From: Ogataea parapolymorpha DL-1 | Taxonomy: Eukaryota; Ascomycota; Pichiomycetes; Pichiales; Pichiaceae | NCBI RefSeq assembly: GCF_000187245.1 | Contig: NC_027861.1 | Span: forward strand, 620,001 to 684,000 | Length of the DNA: 64,000 bases | Reading direction: 5' to 3' | Shown here: in pieces, positions 18,441 through 27,426 of the stretch | Numbering within the stretch: position 1 is the stretch's first letter | How the letters are laid out: every line of letters begins with the position of its first letter | Translations under genes and position numbers: made by a program | Notes under the pieces: model-generated | The model's input: only the letters and a program-made list of their open reading frames with translations | Database searches by the model: none | Told to the model about the DNA's origin: nothing

Positions 18441-21050
18441 ATGAGTACAGAGTCCAAAGAGGCGATCTTCCGGTCGGCAGACATGCTGCTGGTCCAGTTC
18501 TACATAGCCTCGGAGATTTCGCGAGACTGTGTTTCTGTGCTGGGCCAGCTGGGCAACGTCCAGTTCCGCGATATGAACCAACACGTGAACGCCTTCCAGA
18601 GGTCCTTTGTCAAGGAGATTCGCCGGTTAGACAACACACAGCGCCAATTGAGGTATCTGGACAACGTGATCAAGAAGCAGCAGGTACACGTTCCCGTTGT
18701 TTCGTGGGATCACCTCGTGGTGCCGTCGGGAAAGTATACGGCCGATCCATCCCGGGGCCCGTCCAAATCGCAGATCGACGACCTGGTGGAAGTGGTGGAG
18801 CACTACGAGCAGAACATCCGCCACATGGACGAGAACTACGAGCAGCTCGTAAACAGCTCGGCCTCCCTGCTGGAGCACCGCCTTGTTTTACAGGGTACAA
18901 GACGATTCTTCGACAATAGACTAAGTTTGGAACTTGCCGACGACAACTCGCCATTGAGCCATCTGCACGAACCGGAGGACGAGACGGACCAGCTTTTGAT
19001 GGACGACCGGCTTTTGGAGAATGGCCACCACGGCGAGGCTGCGGAGCTCAACATTATGGGGTCCACCATGAATTTCATCTGCGGGACTATTGAAAGCAGC
19101 AAGTTTCTGACGCTCCAGCGCATCTTGTGGCGTGTTTTGCGCGGCAACCTGTACATTAACCACGTGCCTATAGAGGAGCCGATTCTGGATCCCAAGACTA
19201 ACCAACATAAAGACAAGTACATTTTTCTCATTTTCACGCATGGAGAGACGCTAATTTCCCGGTGCAAAAAAATCGTGGAGTCGCTTGATGGAACCTTGTA
19301 TCCTGTTGACAGCGACTACGAGGTCTTCAATTCGCAGATAAACGAGATCAACACGAAAATAAGAGACCTGAACGAAGTCACCGAGCACACTCGGGACCGG
19401 CTATTGTTGGAGCTAAAGGAGGTGGCAGCAGATATCGAAAGATGGAAAATCGAGATAGCCAAGGAAAAAAGCATCTACTCGGTTCTCAATCTGTTCAACT
19501 ACGACCAGACGAGAAGGTGTCTAATCGCTGAAGGATGGATTCCGGCAAATGACCTAGGGCTCATCAAATCGTGTTTGCGCGAGGTCACCGAGACGTCCGG
19601 CACAGATATCAACTCTGTGGTCAACGTGATCAACACGAATAAGACGCCGCCGACGTTCCACCGTACGAACAAGTTCACAGAAGCGTTCCAAAGCATTATC
19701 GACGCCTATGGAATTGCCACGTACCAGGAAGTGAACCCTGGACTGGCGGCGGTGGTGACCTTCCCGTTCATGTTTGCGATCATGTTTGGAGATGTGGGGC
19801 ATGGTACTATTCTGTTTCTGGCTGCTCTGGTGCTGGTGCTAAACGAGAGAAAAATAGGCGCAATGAAGAATAGAGACGAGATTTTTGACATGGCATACAC
19901 GGGCCGCTACATTTTGGTTCTGATGGGTGTTTTTTCCATTTATACGGGATTCCTCTACAACGATGTGTTCTCGAAATCAATGACATTCTTCAAGTCCGGC
20001 TGGAAGTGGCCAGACACCTGGAAAGAAGGCGATACCATCACAGGCACACAGAGGGGAGTATATCCGATTGGGTTGGACCCGGCATGGCATGGAACCGAAA
20101 ACAACCTGCTGTTCACCAACTCTTACAAGATGAAGCTTTCAATTCTAATGGGATTCGCGCACATGTCGTACTCGTTCTACTTTTCGCTTGTGAACTATAA
20201 ATTTTTCAATTCCAGGGTCGACGTAATTGGAAACTTTGTGCCGGGCCTGTTGTTCATGCAAAGCATCTTTGGCTATCTTTCGCTCACAATAATCTACAAA
20301 TGGTGTGTTGATTGGATCAAGATCGGCAAAGCTCCGCCAAGCCTGCTCAACATGCTTATTAACATGTTTCTGTCGCCAGGAACCATCGAAGACCAACTGT
20401 ATCCAGGACAGGGTTTCGTTCAAGTTGTACTTGTTCTTATCGCATTGGTGTGTGTTCCCTGGCTTCTCCTATACAAGCCGCTTACGCTGAAAAGAATGAA
20501 CGCACAGTCCGTGGAGCTGGGATACACGGATCTGCACGAGTACAACCAGGCTGTGCAGCTGGCAGCCAACGAAGAAGTAAGCCCGACTCAGTCGCATGAC
20601 AACTCGCTGGGCGAAGACTTTTTCCTGGTCGACGACTCCGACGAGCCGGAAGAACATTTTGAGTTTGGAGACGTGATGATCCACCAGGTGATCCATACGA
20701 TCGAGTTTTGTCTGAACTGCGTCTCGCACACGGCCTCATATCTTCGACTCTGGGCGCTGTCGCTCGCGCACAACCAACTTTCGGCCGTTTTGTGGGACAT
20801 GACCATCTCCAATTCCTTTGTCTCCTACAAGGAAAAGGGCTTTGCGGGCTGCGTGATGGTCTTCCTGCTCTTTGGCATGTGGTTTGTGCTGACAGTCTGT
20901 ATCTTGGTGGTCATGGAGGGCACGTCTGCCATGCTCCATTCTCTGCGACTGCACTGGGTCGAGGCCATGTCCAAGTTCTTTGAAGGCGAGGGCTATGCGT
21001 ACACTCCGTTTTCGTTCTACAAAATTCTGACCGAGTCAGAAGCTGTGTAG
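18441..21050 (+). CDS. VPH1: V-ATPase V0 subunit a
   Basis: Subunit a of the vacuolar-type proton ATPase membrane sector, forming the proton half-channels next to the c-ring. The N-terminal cytosolic domain (about 1-400) starts with SADMLLVQFYIASEISRDCV and contains predicted coiled coils. The C-terminal domain has about eight membrane segments beginning near FPFMFAIMFGDVGHGT. The essential proton-pathway arginine is present at residue 769 in SYLRLWALSLAHNQLS. The acidic loop LGEDFFLVDDSDEPEEHFEFGD before the last segments is typical. At 869 residues it lies between S. cerevisiae Vph1 (840) and Stv1 (890); those are duplicates, so this is probably their single pre-duplication counterpart. The location between STB2 and BUB2 equals the STV1 locus. 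Confidence 0.95.
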   Translation: MSTESKEAIFRSADMLLVQFYIASEISRDCVSVLGQLGNVQFRDMNQHVNAFQRSFVKEIRRLDNTQRQLRYLDNVIKKQQVHVPVVSWDHLVVPSGKYTADPSRGPSKSQIDDLVEVVEHYEQNIRHMDENYEQLVNSSASLLEHRLVLQGTRRFFDNRLSLELADDNSPLSHLHEPEDETDQLLMDDRLLENGHHGEAAELNIMGSTMNFICGTIESSKFLTLQRILWRVLRGNLYINHVPIEEPILDPKTNQHKDKYIFLIFTHGETLISRCKKIVESLDGTLYPVDSDYEVFNSQINEINTKIRDLNEVTEHTRDRLLLELKEVAADIERWKIEIAKEKSIYSVLNLFNYDQTRRCLIAEGWIPANDLGLIKSCLREVTETSGTDINSVVNVINTNKTPPTFHRTNKFTEAFQSIIDAYGIATYQEVNPGLAAVVTFPFMFAIMFGDVGHGTILFLAALVLVLNERKIGAMKNRDEIFDMAYTGRYILVLMGVFSIYTGFLYNDVFSKSMTFFKSGWKWPDTWKEGDTITGTQRGVYPIGLDPAWHGTENNLLFTNSYKMKLSILMGFAHMSYSFYFSLVNYKFFNSRVDVIGNFVPGLLFMQSIFGYLSLTIIYKWCVDWIKIGKAPPSLLNMLINMFLSPGTIEDQLYPGQGFVQVVLVLIALVCVPWLLLYKPLTLKRMNAQSVELGYTDLHEYNQAVQLAANEEVSPTQSHDNSLGEDFFLVDDSDEPEEHFEFGDVMIHQVIHTIEFCLNCVSHTASYLRLWALSLAHNQLSAVLWDMTISNSFVSYKEKGFAGCVMVFLLFGMWFVLTVCILVVMEGTSAMLHSLRLHWVEAMSKFFEGEGYAYTPFSFYKILTESEAV

Positions 21051-21120
21051 AAGCTGGAAAAATATATCTCCAGGCTGTGTATTATTTACATATAACAAAA
21101 CTAGAATTAAATATTAATTC

Positions 21121-22065
21121 ATGAAGGAAAAGAAGGGAAGACGCAAGGACGCAATCGAACGATTTATCGAATCGAACCAAACGGTCGTGCTCTCCAGTCT
21201 CAACCAGCTGCGATACACCATCCTATGTGAGGGCCTTCCGAAGGATAACGGATTGTGTCCGTACAGAACGTATGTTTGGTCCATACTTCTGCGAGTCGAG
21301 CCTCTAGACGTCGACTACTACGCCAACCTGGTCGACCGCGGGCCGTCGAATGTGTTCGCAAAAATCCAAAACGACGCATTCCGCACCTTTCAAAAAGACG
21401 AGGAGTTCAGCCGCAAAGTGTCCACGAGTGTTTTGATGCGCATCCTAAACTCGCACGCTCTGGAAATCGAAAGCCTCGAGCTGCACAACTCGGCCGGAGC
21501 GCCCGCGTCGCCTTACGTCCAAGGAATGAATATCTTGGCGGCACCGTTTGCGTACGTTTGCAGAAGCGAAGTCGAGGCCTTTGCTCTGTACTCGCAACTG
21601 GTGAGCCGCTACATTCCAACATATACCACGCCCAACCTGCTGGGCGTTCTGAACGGTGTCAAGCTGGTGGACATTATATTACAGTTGATCGATCCTAAAT
21701 TGTACAATTTTCTGAAGTCTAAGATGCTCACGGCCAAGATCTACGCCCTTCCGTCTGTGCTCACGCTGAGCGCATGTACGCCGCCCTTAGACCAGGTGCT
21801 CGAGCTTTGGGATTTTTTGTTCAGCTACGGCGTGCATCTGAATATATTCTTCGTGGTGGCCCAGACGATTCTGATAAGGGACGAGCTACTCAAGTCGGCC
21901 AATCCTATGCTGTTGCTGAGAGAGCTGCCGCGACTGGACGCGCGCAAGATTATCAAGCTATCGCTCACCTTTGTGAAACAGACCCCAGACCAGCTGTATG
22001 ACATAATCGTGAGACACGCAAGGGAGAACGTGGAGGAAGAAATCGCCAGCTGGGAGAGCAGCTAG
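21121..22065 (+). CDS. BUB2: Bub2 mitotic-exit GTPase-activating protein
   Basis: TBC-domain GAP that, with Bfa1, keeps the GTPase Tem1 inactive at spindle poles and so blocks mitotic exit when the spindle is mispositioned. The catalytic arginine finger is in IQNDAFRTF (Arg88) and the glutamine finger in YVQGMN (Gln134), both intact. The remaining TBC helices follow through VLELWDFLFSYG. Its 314 residues match the compact Bub2 size (306 in S. cerevisiae), with no added domains. It lies next to the V-ATPase a subunit gene, as in S. cerevisiae (YMR054W/YMR055C). It converges on MUD2, and the two stop codons share the palindrome CTAG, so the coding regions overlap by four bases. Confidence 0.9.
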   Translation: MKEKKGRRKDAIERFIESNQTVVLSSLNQLRYTILCEGLPKDNGLCPYRTYVWSILLRVEPLDVDYYANLVDRGPSNVFAKIQNDAFRTFQKDEEFSRKVSTSVLMRILNSHALEIESLELHNSAGAPASPYVQGMNILAAPFAYVCRSEVEAFALYSQLVSRYIPTYTTPNLLGVLNGVKLVDIILQLIDPKLYNFLKSKMLTAKIYALPSVLTLSACTPPLDQVLELWDFLFSYGVHLNIFFVVAQTILIRDELLKSANPMLLLRELPRLDARKIIKLSLTFVKQTPDQLYDIIVRHARENVEEEIASWESS

Positions 22066-23462
22066 AACAGCGCCCTGCTGAAGTCTTCTGTCTCGTAAAA
22101 CGCCGCCAGGATGGTGCGCCCGTTGAATTTGCGTCCAGCAAGAGCCTCGGCGCACTTCTGGGCCTCTTCCGACGTGGCAAACTTCACAAAAATCCTGCCC
22201 ACCTCCGGTTTCGTAGGCATGCCCGGCCGGAAATCCCCCTCGGGTCTGGGAATCAGCACTTTTTCAGGATGTCCATGACAAGAACACTCAGCCTCAAAGG
22301 CCACCTTTATATCGTTGTATTTCACCGAGTCAACAAGATCCTCGACTGCGACACAGTTGAGAAATTGCACTATTTCCGAAGGCGCATGCGGGCTAATCTT
22401 ATCGGACTGGAGCGCACCAAACAGTGTTTCGGCCGATAGAATGACAGCCTGCTCATACTTGCGCTCTGGATTTTCGCAGGCCCTAAAAATCTGTAGTTCT
22501 TGATCGTCTATGGCTAGTTCGTTGAGTTTAGTTAAAACCTCCGAGTCTTCACTCACCATTTCAAAAAATGCAACTCCCTTGGACTCATACGACAACTTGT
22601 CAAGCACCTGTGCCAACGAGCGCACTTTTCCTAGTGGTTGCAACAGCTCGAGCAGCTTTTCTCGTGGTGTGCCGTATGGAACGTTTCTGGCCACGTACAG
22701 CTGCGACGACTCCACCACGTCCTCCAAAGGCTCCTGCGGAACGGACGTATCGTTTGGGTTGAATACCACATATTCCTTTGGCCGCTCAAAACTCAAGGTA
22801 GTATTCAGCTCGGGCACATCAAGACCAGTCAGCGCAAAAAGCGCCGTGGCCACCGTGGAGCGCAAAGTCTGGACAATCACTGTCCTGGGATCCTGGGTCG
22901 GATGCATCTGGATCTTCACGTCTTCATAATTCACGTTCGGGACAATATTTGCAAGCAAGTAATTTTCCAAATACTTTTTTACACGTTCCAGCCGAACGAC
23001 GTTGAAGTCTGCTCGCAGAATGAGTGTCTTGGCCACACGTGAGTCCAGCGGCGTCAGTTTCGAGTCCTGGAACGCCTGCGAGCGGTAATTTGTGGCAGCG
23101 TGCGATAAAAGTCTTTGTATTTCTGTCTGGTCTGTAGTTCTGGAGGGCTCGCCTGGCTCAGGGAACAGTCCGCATGCTTTGGCACGTGCAGCGCTCACTC
23201 CCTCAAATCCAGGCGCTGGTTTGTCCCACAGAGACACCCGTGCGATTTTTTCTAGCGGCGGACAGCTGTTCTGGAAGGATGACCTCCCATTAGTAGGTCT
23301 ATATTCCCTATTTCGTGCATATCCTCTATCGTACCAGCCCTCTTCATAATATCCTCTCTGTTCTCTATAAGAGCCACGATGGTCTCTGTACAAGTCTCTT
23401 GTGTCTCTGTCGTTTCTGGGTCTGCGATAATCTCGACGAGGCCCTCTGGGAAGGTTTTCCAT
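22062..23462 (-). CDS. MUD2: U2AF large subunit / Mud2-like splicing factor
   Basis: Predicted U2AF65-type factor that binds near the branch site and 3' splice site and bridges to branchpoint-binding protein and SF3b. The first 60 residues are rich in Arg, Asp and Tyr, like a degenerate RS region. A ULM-like motif, LWDKPAPGFEGVSAARAKA, follows and resembles the tryptophan-containing segment of human U2AF65. Two divergent RRMs lie at about 165-330. The C-terminal UHM ends with RIFVKFATSEEAQKCAEALAG and KFNGRTILAAFYETEDF, which closely follows the U2AF homology motif. It sits beside LHS1 in divergent orientation, as MUD2 and LHS1 do in S. cerevisiae (YKL074C/YKL073W). The ULM-like motif appears more complete than I would expect for S. 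cerevisiae Mud2. Confidence 0.88.
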   Translation of the reverse strand: MENLPRGPRRDYRRPRNDRDTRDLYRDHRGSYREQRGYYEEGWYDRGYARNREYRPTNGRSSFQNSCPPLEKIARVSLWDKPAPGFEGVSAARAKACGLFPEPGEPSRTTDQTEIQRLLSHAATNYRSQAFQDSKLTPLDSRVAKTLILRADFNVVRLERVKKYLENYLLANIVPNVNYEDVKIQMHPTQDPRTVIVQTLRSTVATALFALTGLDVPELNTTLSFERPKEYVVFNPNDTSVPQEPLEDVVESSQLYVARNVPYGTPREKLLELLQPLGKVRSLAQVLDKLSYESKGVAFFEMVSEDSEVLTKLNELAIDDQELQIFRACENPERKYEQAVILSAETLFGALQSDKISPHAPSEIVQFLNCVAVEDLVDSVKYNDIKVAFEAECSCHGHPEKVLIPRPEGDFRPGMPTKPEVGRIFVKFATSEEAQKCAEALAGRKFNGRTILAAFYETEDFSRALF

Positions 23463-23523
23463 AATTTTCTGAGAAGGATTTTTTTTTTTAAATAATTTAT
23501 ATCATTATCCTCTTGACAAGTGT

Positions 23524-25932
23524 ATGAAGGTGTTAGGTTTGGTAGCACTAATTTTCGTTATTGTCCAAGGATGGGCATCATTGCTCGCCATTGACTTTGG
23601 ACAAGACTATTCCAAGGCGGCATTGGTCGCTCCAGGCGTGGCCTTTGATCTAATCCTCACCGATGAGGCAAAGAGGAAACACCAGTCTGGGGTGGCGATT
23701 TCGGCCAAGGACGGCGAGATCGAGCGCAAATTTAACTCCCACGCCTTGAGTGCATGCACAAGGTCGCCACAGAGTTGTTTTTTCGAGCTGAAAAGCCTGA
23801 TCGGCAGACAGATCGACGAGCCCCAAGTGACACGTTTCGAGAAAAAATATCGGGGGGTCAAAATCGTCCCGGCGTCGAGTCAGCGGCGCACCGTCGCATT
23901 CGACGTCGACGGCCAAGTGTACCTGCTCGAGGAGGTTCTGGGTATGGTTCTGGAGGAGATCAAAAAACGGGCAGAACTGCACTGGGACCAGACACTGGGC
24001 GGAGGTTCTTCCAACACGATTTCGGACGTGGTGCTGAGTGTGCCAGGCTTTTTGGACCAGGCGCAGAGAACGGCACTTGTGGATGCTGCTGAGATTGCCG
24101 GGTTGAACGTTGTGGCATTGATTGACGACGGGCTTGCTGTTGCTCTGAACTACGCTTCCACTAGGGACTTCGAGCAGAAACAGTATCACGTGATCTACGA
24201 CGTGGGGGCCGGGTCCACGAAGGCGACGCTCGTGTCGTTCAGCAAGGAGAATGAGACGCTGCGGGTAGAAAACGAGGGATACGGCTACGACGAGACGTTT
24301 GGTGGCAATCTGTTCACCGAGTCGCTGCAGGCCATTATTGAGGACAAGTTTTTAGCGCAGAACAAAATCAAGCCAGAAACACTCTGGAGCGATGCCAGGG
24401 CCATGAACAGACTGTGGCAGAGTGCAGAAAAGGCTAAGCTCGTGCTCAGCGCCAACAGCGAGACCAAGGTGTCTGTGGAGTCGCTGATCAACGACATCGA
24501 CCTCAAGGTGGTCGTTTCGCGAGACGAGTTCGAGGAGTACATGACAGAACACATGGACCGCATTGTGGCACCGCTGGCTGCTGCCGTGGGCGACCGTAAG
24601 GTCGAGTCTGTGATTCTGGCTGGTGGGTCCACCAGAGTGCCATTTGTCCAAAAACACTTGGTGAAATATCTGGGCAGCGACGAGCTGCTGAGCAAAAACG
24701 TGAATGCAGACGAGGCAGCGGTGTTTGGAACGCTTCTGGGCGGCATTTCTGTGTCTGGAAAATTCCGCACGCGTCCAATAGAGCTTGTGCAGCATGCCAC
24801 CAGGAACTTCGAGCTGGCGGCAGGAGGCCAAATGACGGTGGTTTTCAACGAGACTACTGCGTCGCGGGAGGCCAGTGTTGCTCTTCCAGGTGTGAAGGAT
24901 ACGTTTGGGGATGTCCAGGTTGACTTTTTCGAGGCTGGCCAGCTGTTCGCGCAGTACAAGTTTAAGAACGAGCTCAACAGCACGGTTTGTCCGAACGGCG
25001 TGGAATATTTTGCAAACTGCACTCTGGACCCGAGAAAACTGTTTGTGCTGCGCAGTCTGGAGGCCGTGTGTGTGGGCGACGAGGCTGTGCGTAGCTCTCT
25101 GACAGCCAAACCTTCGCATCCAGGCTACAAGCCATTGGGCTCGCTGGCAAAGTACCAGTCTGCCTCCAGATTGAGATCGCTCACGAACCAGGACAAACAG
25201 AGACAGCAGCGCGACGCGTTGATCAACAGTCTCGAGGCGTCGCTTTACGATCTGCGCGGCTACACCGAGGACGAGAATGTGGTGGCCAACGGGCCTCCGT
25301 CGATGGTGCGCGCGGCACGGAAAATGGTGTCGGAGCTGCTGGAGTGGCTCGAGGACGTTCCTGCGAAAGCCACGGTGAAAGATATCCAGGAAAAGTACGA
25401 CGACGTGCGTGTGATGCGGATCAAGCTGGAGACGTTGGTGAACCACGGCGACAGGCTGCTGAGCTTGGAAGAGTTCACGCGACTCAAAGAAAAAGCGCTG
25501 GAGACAATGTACAAGCTGCAAGACTTCATGGTGGTGATGTCGCAAGACGCACTGTCGCTGAGAGCCAACTTCACGGAGTTAGGACTGGACTTTGAGGAGG
25601 CCAATAGACGCGTCAAGGTCAAGGTTCCAGAGGTGGACGAGCAGGAGCTGGAGCAGAGAATGAAAAGAATCAGCGATTTTGTTGGCGTTGTGGACCATTT
25701 CGAGACGCACAAGGACGAGATCGACACCAAGGACAAAGAGACGCTGTTTGATCTGAGAGAAACGGTGCTGGAGGAGCTCAAGGAGGTGCAGAGCACATAC
25801 CGTGCGCTGAAACAGGCGCACGAGAAGCGCATCCGGGGTTTGAAGGAGCAACTAAAGAAGGCCGATAAGAAGCCGGAAGGAGCCGGGGACAAGACACAGG
25901 AAACAGAGCCGTCGGGCCACGACGAGTTGTAG
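23524..25932 (+). CDS. LHS1: ER-lumenal Hsp70-like chaperone Lhs1
   Basis: Grp170-class Hsp70 of the ER lumen that acts as nucleotide-exchange factor for Kar2 and aids protein translocation and folding. An N-terminal signal peptide (VLGLVALIFVIVQGWASL) leads straight into the nucleotide-binding domain (LAIDFGQDYSKAAL), with the phosphate-2 element VIYDVGAGSTKATL and the adenosine motif ILAGGSTRVPFVQ. The C-terminal part has a beta-sandwich region and a long helical bundle, lysine/glutamate-rich at the end. The protein terminates in HDEL, the ER-retrieval signal. At 802 residues it is shorter than S. cerevisiae Lhs1 (881). Only 61 bases separate its ATG from that of divergent MUD2. Confidence 0.93.
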   Translation: MKVLGLVALIFVIVQGWASLLAIDFGQDYSKAALVAPGVAFDLILTDEAKRKHQSGVAISAKDGEIERKFNSHALSACTRSPQSCFFELKSLIGRQIDEPQVTRFEKKYRGVKIVPASSQRRTVAFDVDGQVYLLEEVLGMVLEEIKKRAELHWDQTLGGGSSNTISDVVLSVPGFLDQAQRTALVDAAEIAGLNVVALIDDGLAVALNYASTRDFEQKQYHVIYDVGAGSTKATLVSFSKENETLRVENEGYGYDETFGGNLFTESLQAIIEDKFLAQNKIKPETLWSDARAMNRLWQSAEKAKLVLSANSETKVSVESLINDIDLKVVVSRDEFEEYMTEHMDRIVAPLAAAVGDRKVESVILAGGSTRVPFVQKHLVKYLGSDELLSKNVNADEAAVFGTLLGGISVSGKFRTRPIELVQHATRNFELAAGGQMTVVFNETTASREASVALPGVKDTFGDVQVDFFEAGQLFAQYKFKNELNSTVCPNGVEYFANCTLDPRKLFVLRSLEAVCVGDEAVRSSLTAKPSHPGYKPLGSLAKYQSASRLRSLTNQDKQRQQRDALINSLEASLYDLRGYTEDENVVANGPPSMVRAARKMVSELLEWLEDVPAKATVKDIQEKYDDVRVMRIKLETLVNHGDRLLSLEEFTRLKEKALETMYKLQDFMVVMSQDALSLRANFTELGLDFEEANRRVKVKVPEVDEQELEQRMKRISDFVGVVDHFETHKDEIDTKDKETLFDLRETVLEELKEVQSTYRALKQAHEKRIRGLKEQLKKADKKPEGAGDKTQETEPSGHDEL

Positions 25933-25983
25933 ATTTATTTCTGGCTGTGCATTAGATTTAATAAATTATTATTGTATATTTTC

Positions 25984-27426
25984 ATGCCCAGCATAGACAC
26001 AGAGCTCATTGCGCCGCTGTCGCGGATCTCGGAGATTCTGCTTAAACGGCCCGGCCGCGTTACCGTCGACGGCATCAAGCGGCTGGCCAATATCTACGGG
26101 TTCGAGACGTTTTCGGACGTGCTGGCGATGAACGAGCAGAACGACCTGGTGTTTGCGTTCTCTGACGGCCGGTCGGCGTCGCCGGAGGGCCGCGACGGCA
26201 CGCAGATCGAGCGGCTGTCGTTGAGCGGCAAGATACTGCTGATTGACATCGATTTCCAGGACGGCCACGTCAAAAACGTGGCGCTTTCGAGCGCCATCAG
26301 CATCGAGTCGATCGACGCGCGCAGCTACGACTTTGTCGAGGGTTTCGGCGACTTCGTCAAGGTGGAGCGCGTTCTGTACGAAAACTTGCAGGCCGCCACG
26401 CTCGACAATTTCAACAAAAATCTGCGGCTTCTGGGCCAACTCGACAGACTTTCTGTGCCTGCGCCGTTCGACCTTTTTAACACCTTTAACCTGCTCACGT
26501 ATAATTTACTGAAAGCGGCGGAGGCCGAAAAACAGCAGCACCGCCAGGACCCGCAGGACGCATTAACGGAGAGCGAGGCGGCAGCCGACCTGGCGTGCGG
26601 CGTGCAAGGTTTCGGCCAGGTTTTGGTGAACTACGACGACAAAATTGGGCTATTTGTGAAGTACTGGCACGACGACAGATTTCTACCCGGCCTGCCTCAT
26701 CCAGACTACTTGCTCCATTTTAAAATAGCCGAGAGCCCGCGGCTGGAAAATGCGGAGTCGGACAATACGAAGCGCGTGATCGAGTGGTACGACGGGGAAT
26801 GGAAGCCGGACGTGAACCTGGAGTTTCTGGTGCTGGAATTGTGTCCGCCGGTGTGGGTTCCGGAGGATCTGCTATTGGAGCTGAATCTGGAAGAATACGA
26901 GCTGCTGGGGCCGGACAACAGCGTTTTCAATAGCACGGCAGACGTGCTGGACGGCTTCTACAAAGAGGTGAACGAAGAGTACAGCCACAGGTTCTCGGAC
27001 GCGAAGGGATCAAAGCATGAAGTGTTTTTCCTTACTGGTTGCAAATTTGTGAAACTGTATAAAGTGAAGCTCGCGCGGCTGGAAAAACTGCGGCCCCTGG
27101 TCTGCGGGCTGCGGAGCTGGTGTCTGGTGAACAACCTGATCCGCAACCTGGTTCGCCGCGAACACAGGGAGGCCGAGTCGCAGCAGGCCGAGGAGCTTTG
27201 GTTGAACGACATGGTGAAGGACAACTTGGACATTCTCAAGCAAGGACAAGCAGCGACAGGGCCGGTCCAGAACGTCACAAGCGTGTCCATTCAGACTCTC
27301 GCACAACACGAAATCGAGCTAGAAGTGAAAGGGGTCCATATGAAAGTTTTGGATGGCAAAGTCGAATGTTCAGACAGGCTTGCTGCGCGCTTGGTCACGA
27401 AAACCGAACATTTGTGGTTGGATTAG
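25984..27426 (+). CDS. MED1: Mediator subunit Med1
   Basis: Middle-module subunit of the Mediator complex linking activators to RNA polymerase II. The N-terminal region holds Med1 family text: ISEILLKRPGRVTVDGIKRL, then LLIDIDFQDGHVKNVALS, and the characteristic ATLDNFNKNLRLLGQLDRLS near residues 135-155. About 480 residues fit the fungal family (566 in S. cerevisiae). I start at the ATG at 25984; the reading frame extends a few codons further through a TTG at 25972. GC-rich third positions set it apart from the genes in the first 9 kb. It converges on the C2H2 gene with the two stop codons overlapping (TAG on plus, TAA on minus within 27423-27426). Confidence 0.88.
   Translation: MPSIDTELIAPLSRISEILLKRPGRVTVDGIKRLANIYGFETFSDVLAMNEQNDLVFAFSDGRSASPEGRDGTQIERLSLSGKILLIDIDFQDGHVKNVALSSAISIESIDARSYDFVEGFGDFVKVERVLYENLQAATLDNFNKNLRLLGQLDRLSVPAPFDLFNTFNLLTYNLLKAAEAEKQQHRQDPQDALTESEAAADLACGVQGFGQVLVNYDDKIGLFVKYWHDDRFLPGLPHPDYLLHFKIAESPRLENAESDNTKRVIEWYDGEWKPDVNLEFLVLELCPPVWVPEDLLLELNLEEYELLGPDNSVFNSTADVLDGFYKEVNEEYSHRFSDAKGSKHEVFFLTGCKFVKLYKVKLARLEKLRPLVCGLRSWCLVNNLIRNLVRREHREAESQQAEELWLNDMVKDNLDILKQGQAATGPVQNVTSVSIQTLAQHEIELEVKGVHMKVLDGKVECSDRLAARLVTKTEHLWLD

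Noticed and set aside
24352..25545. Long minus-strand frames opposite LHS1
   Set aside because: They lie wholly inside the conserved Hsp70 coding sequence and reflect its G/C-rich third positions. Their histidine- and arginine-rich translations resemble no family.
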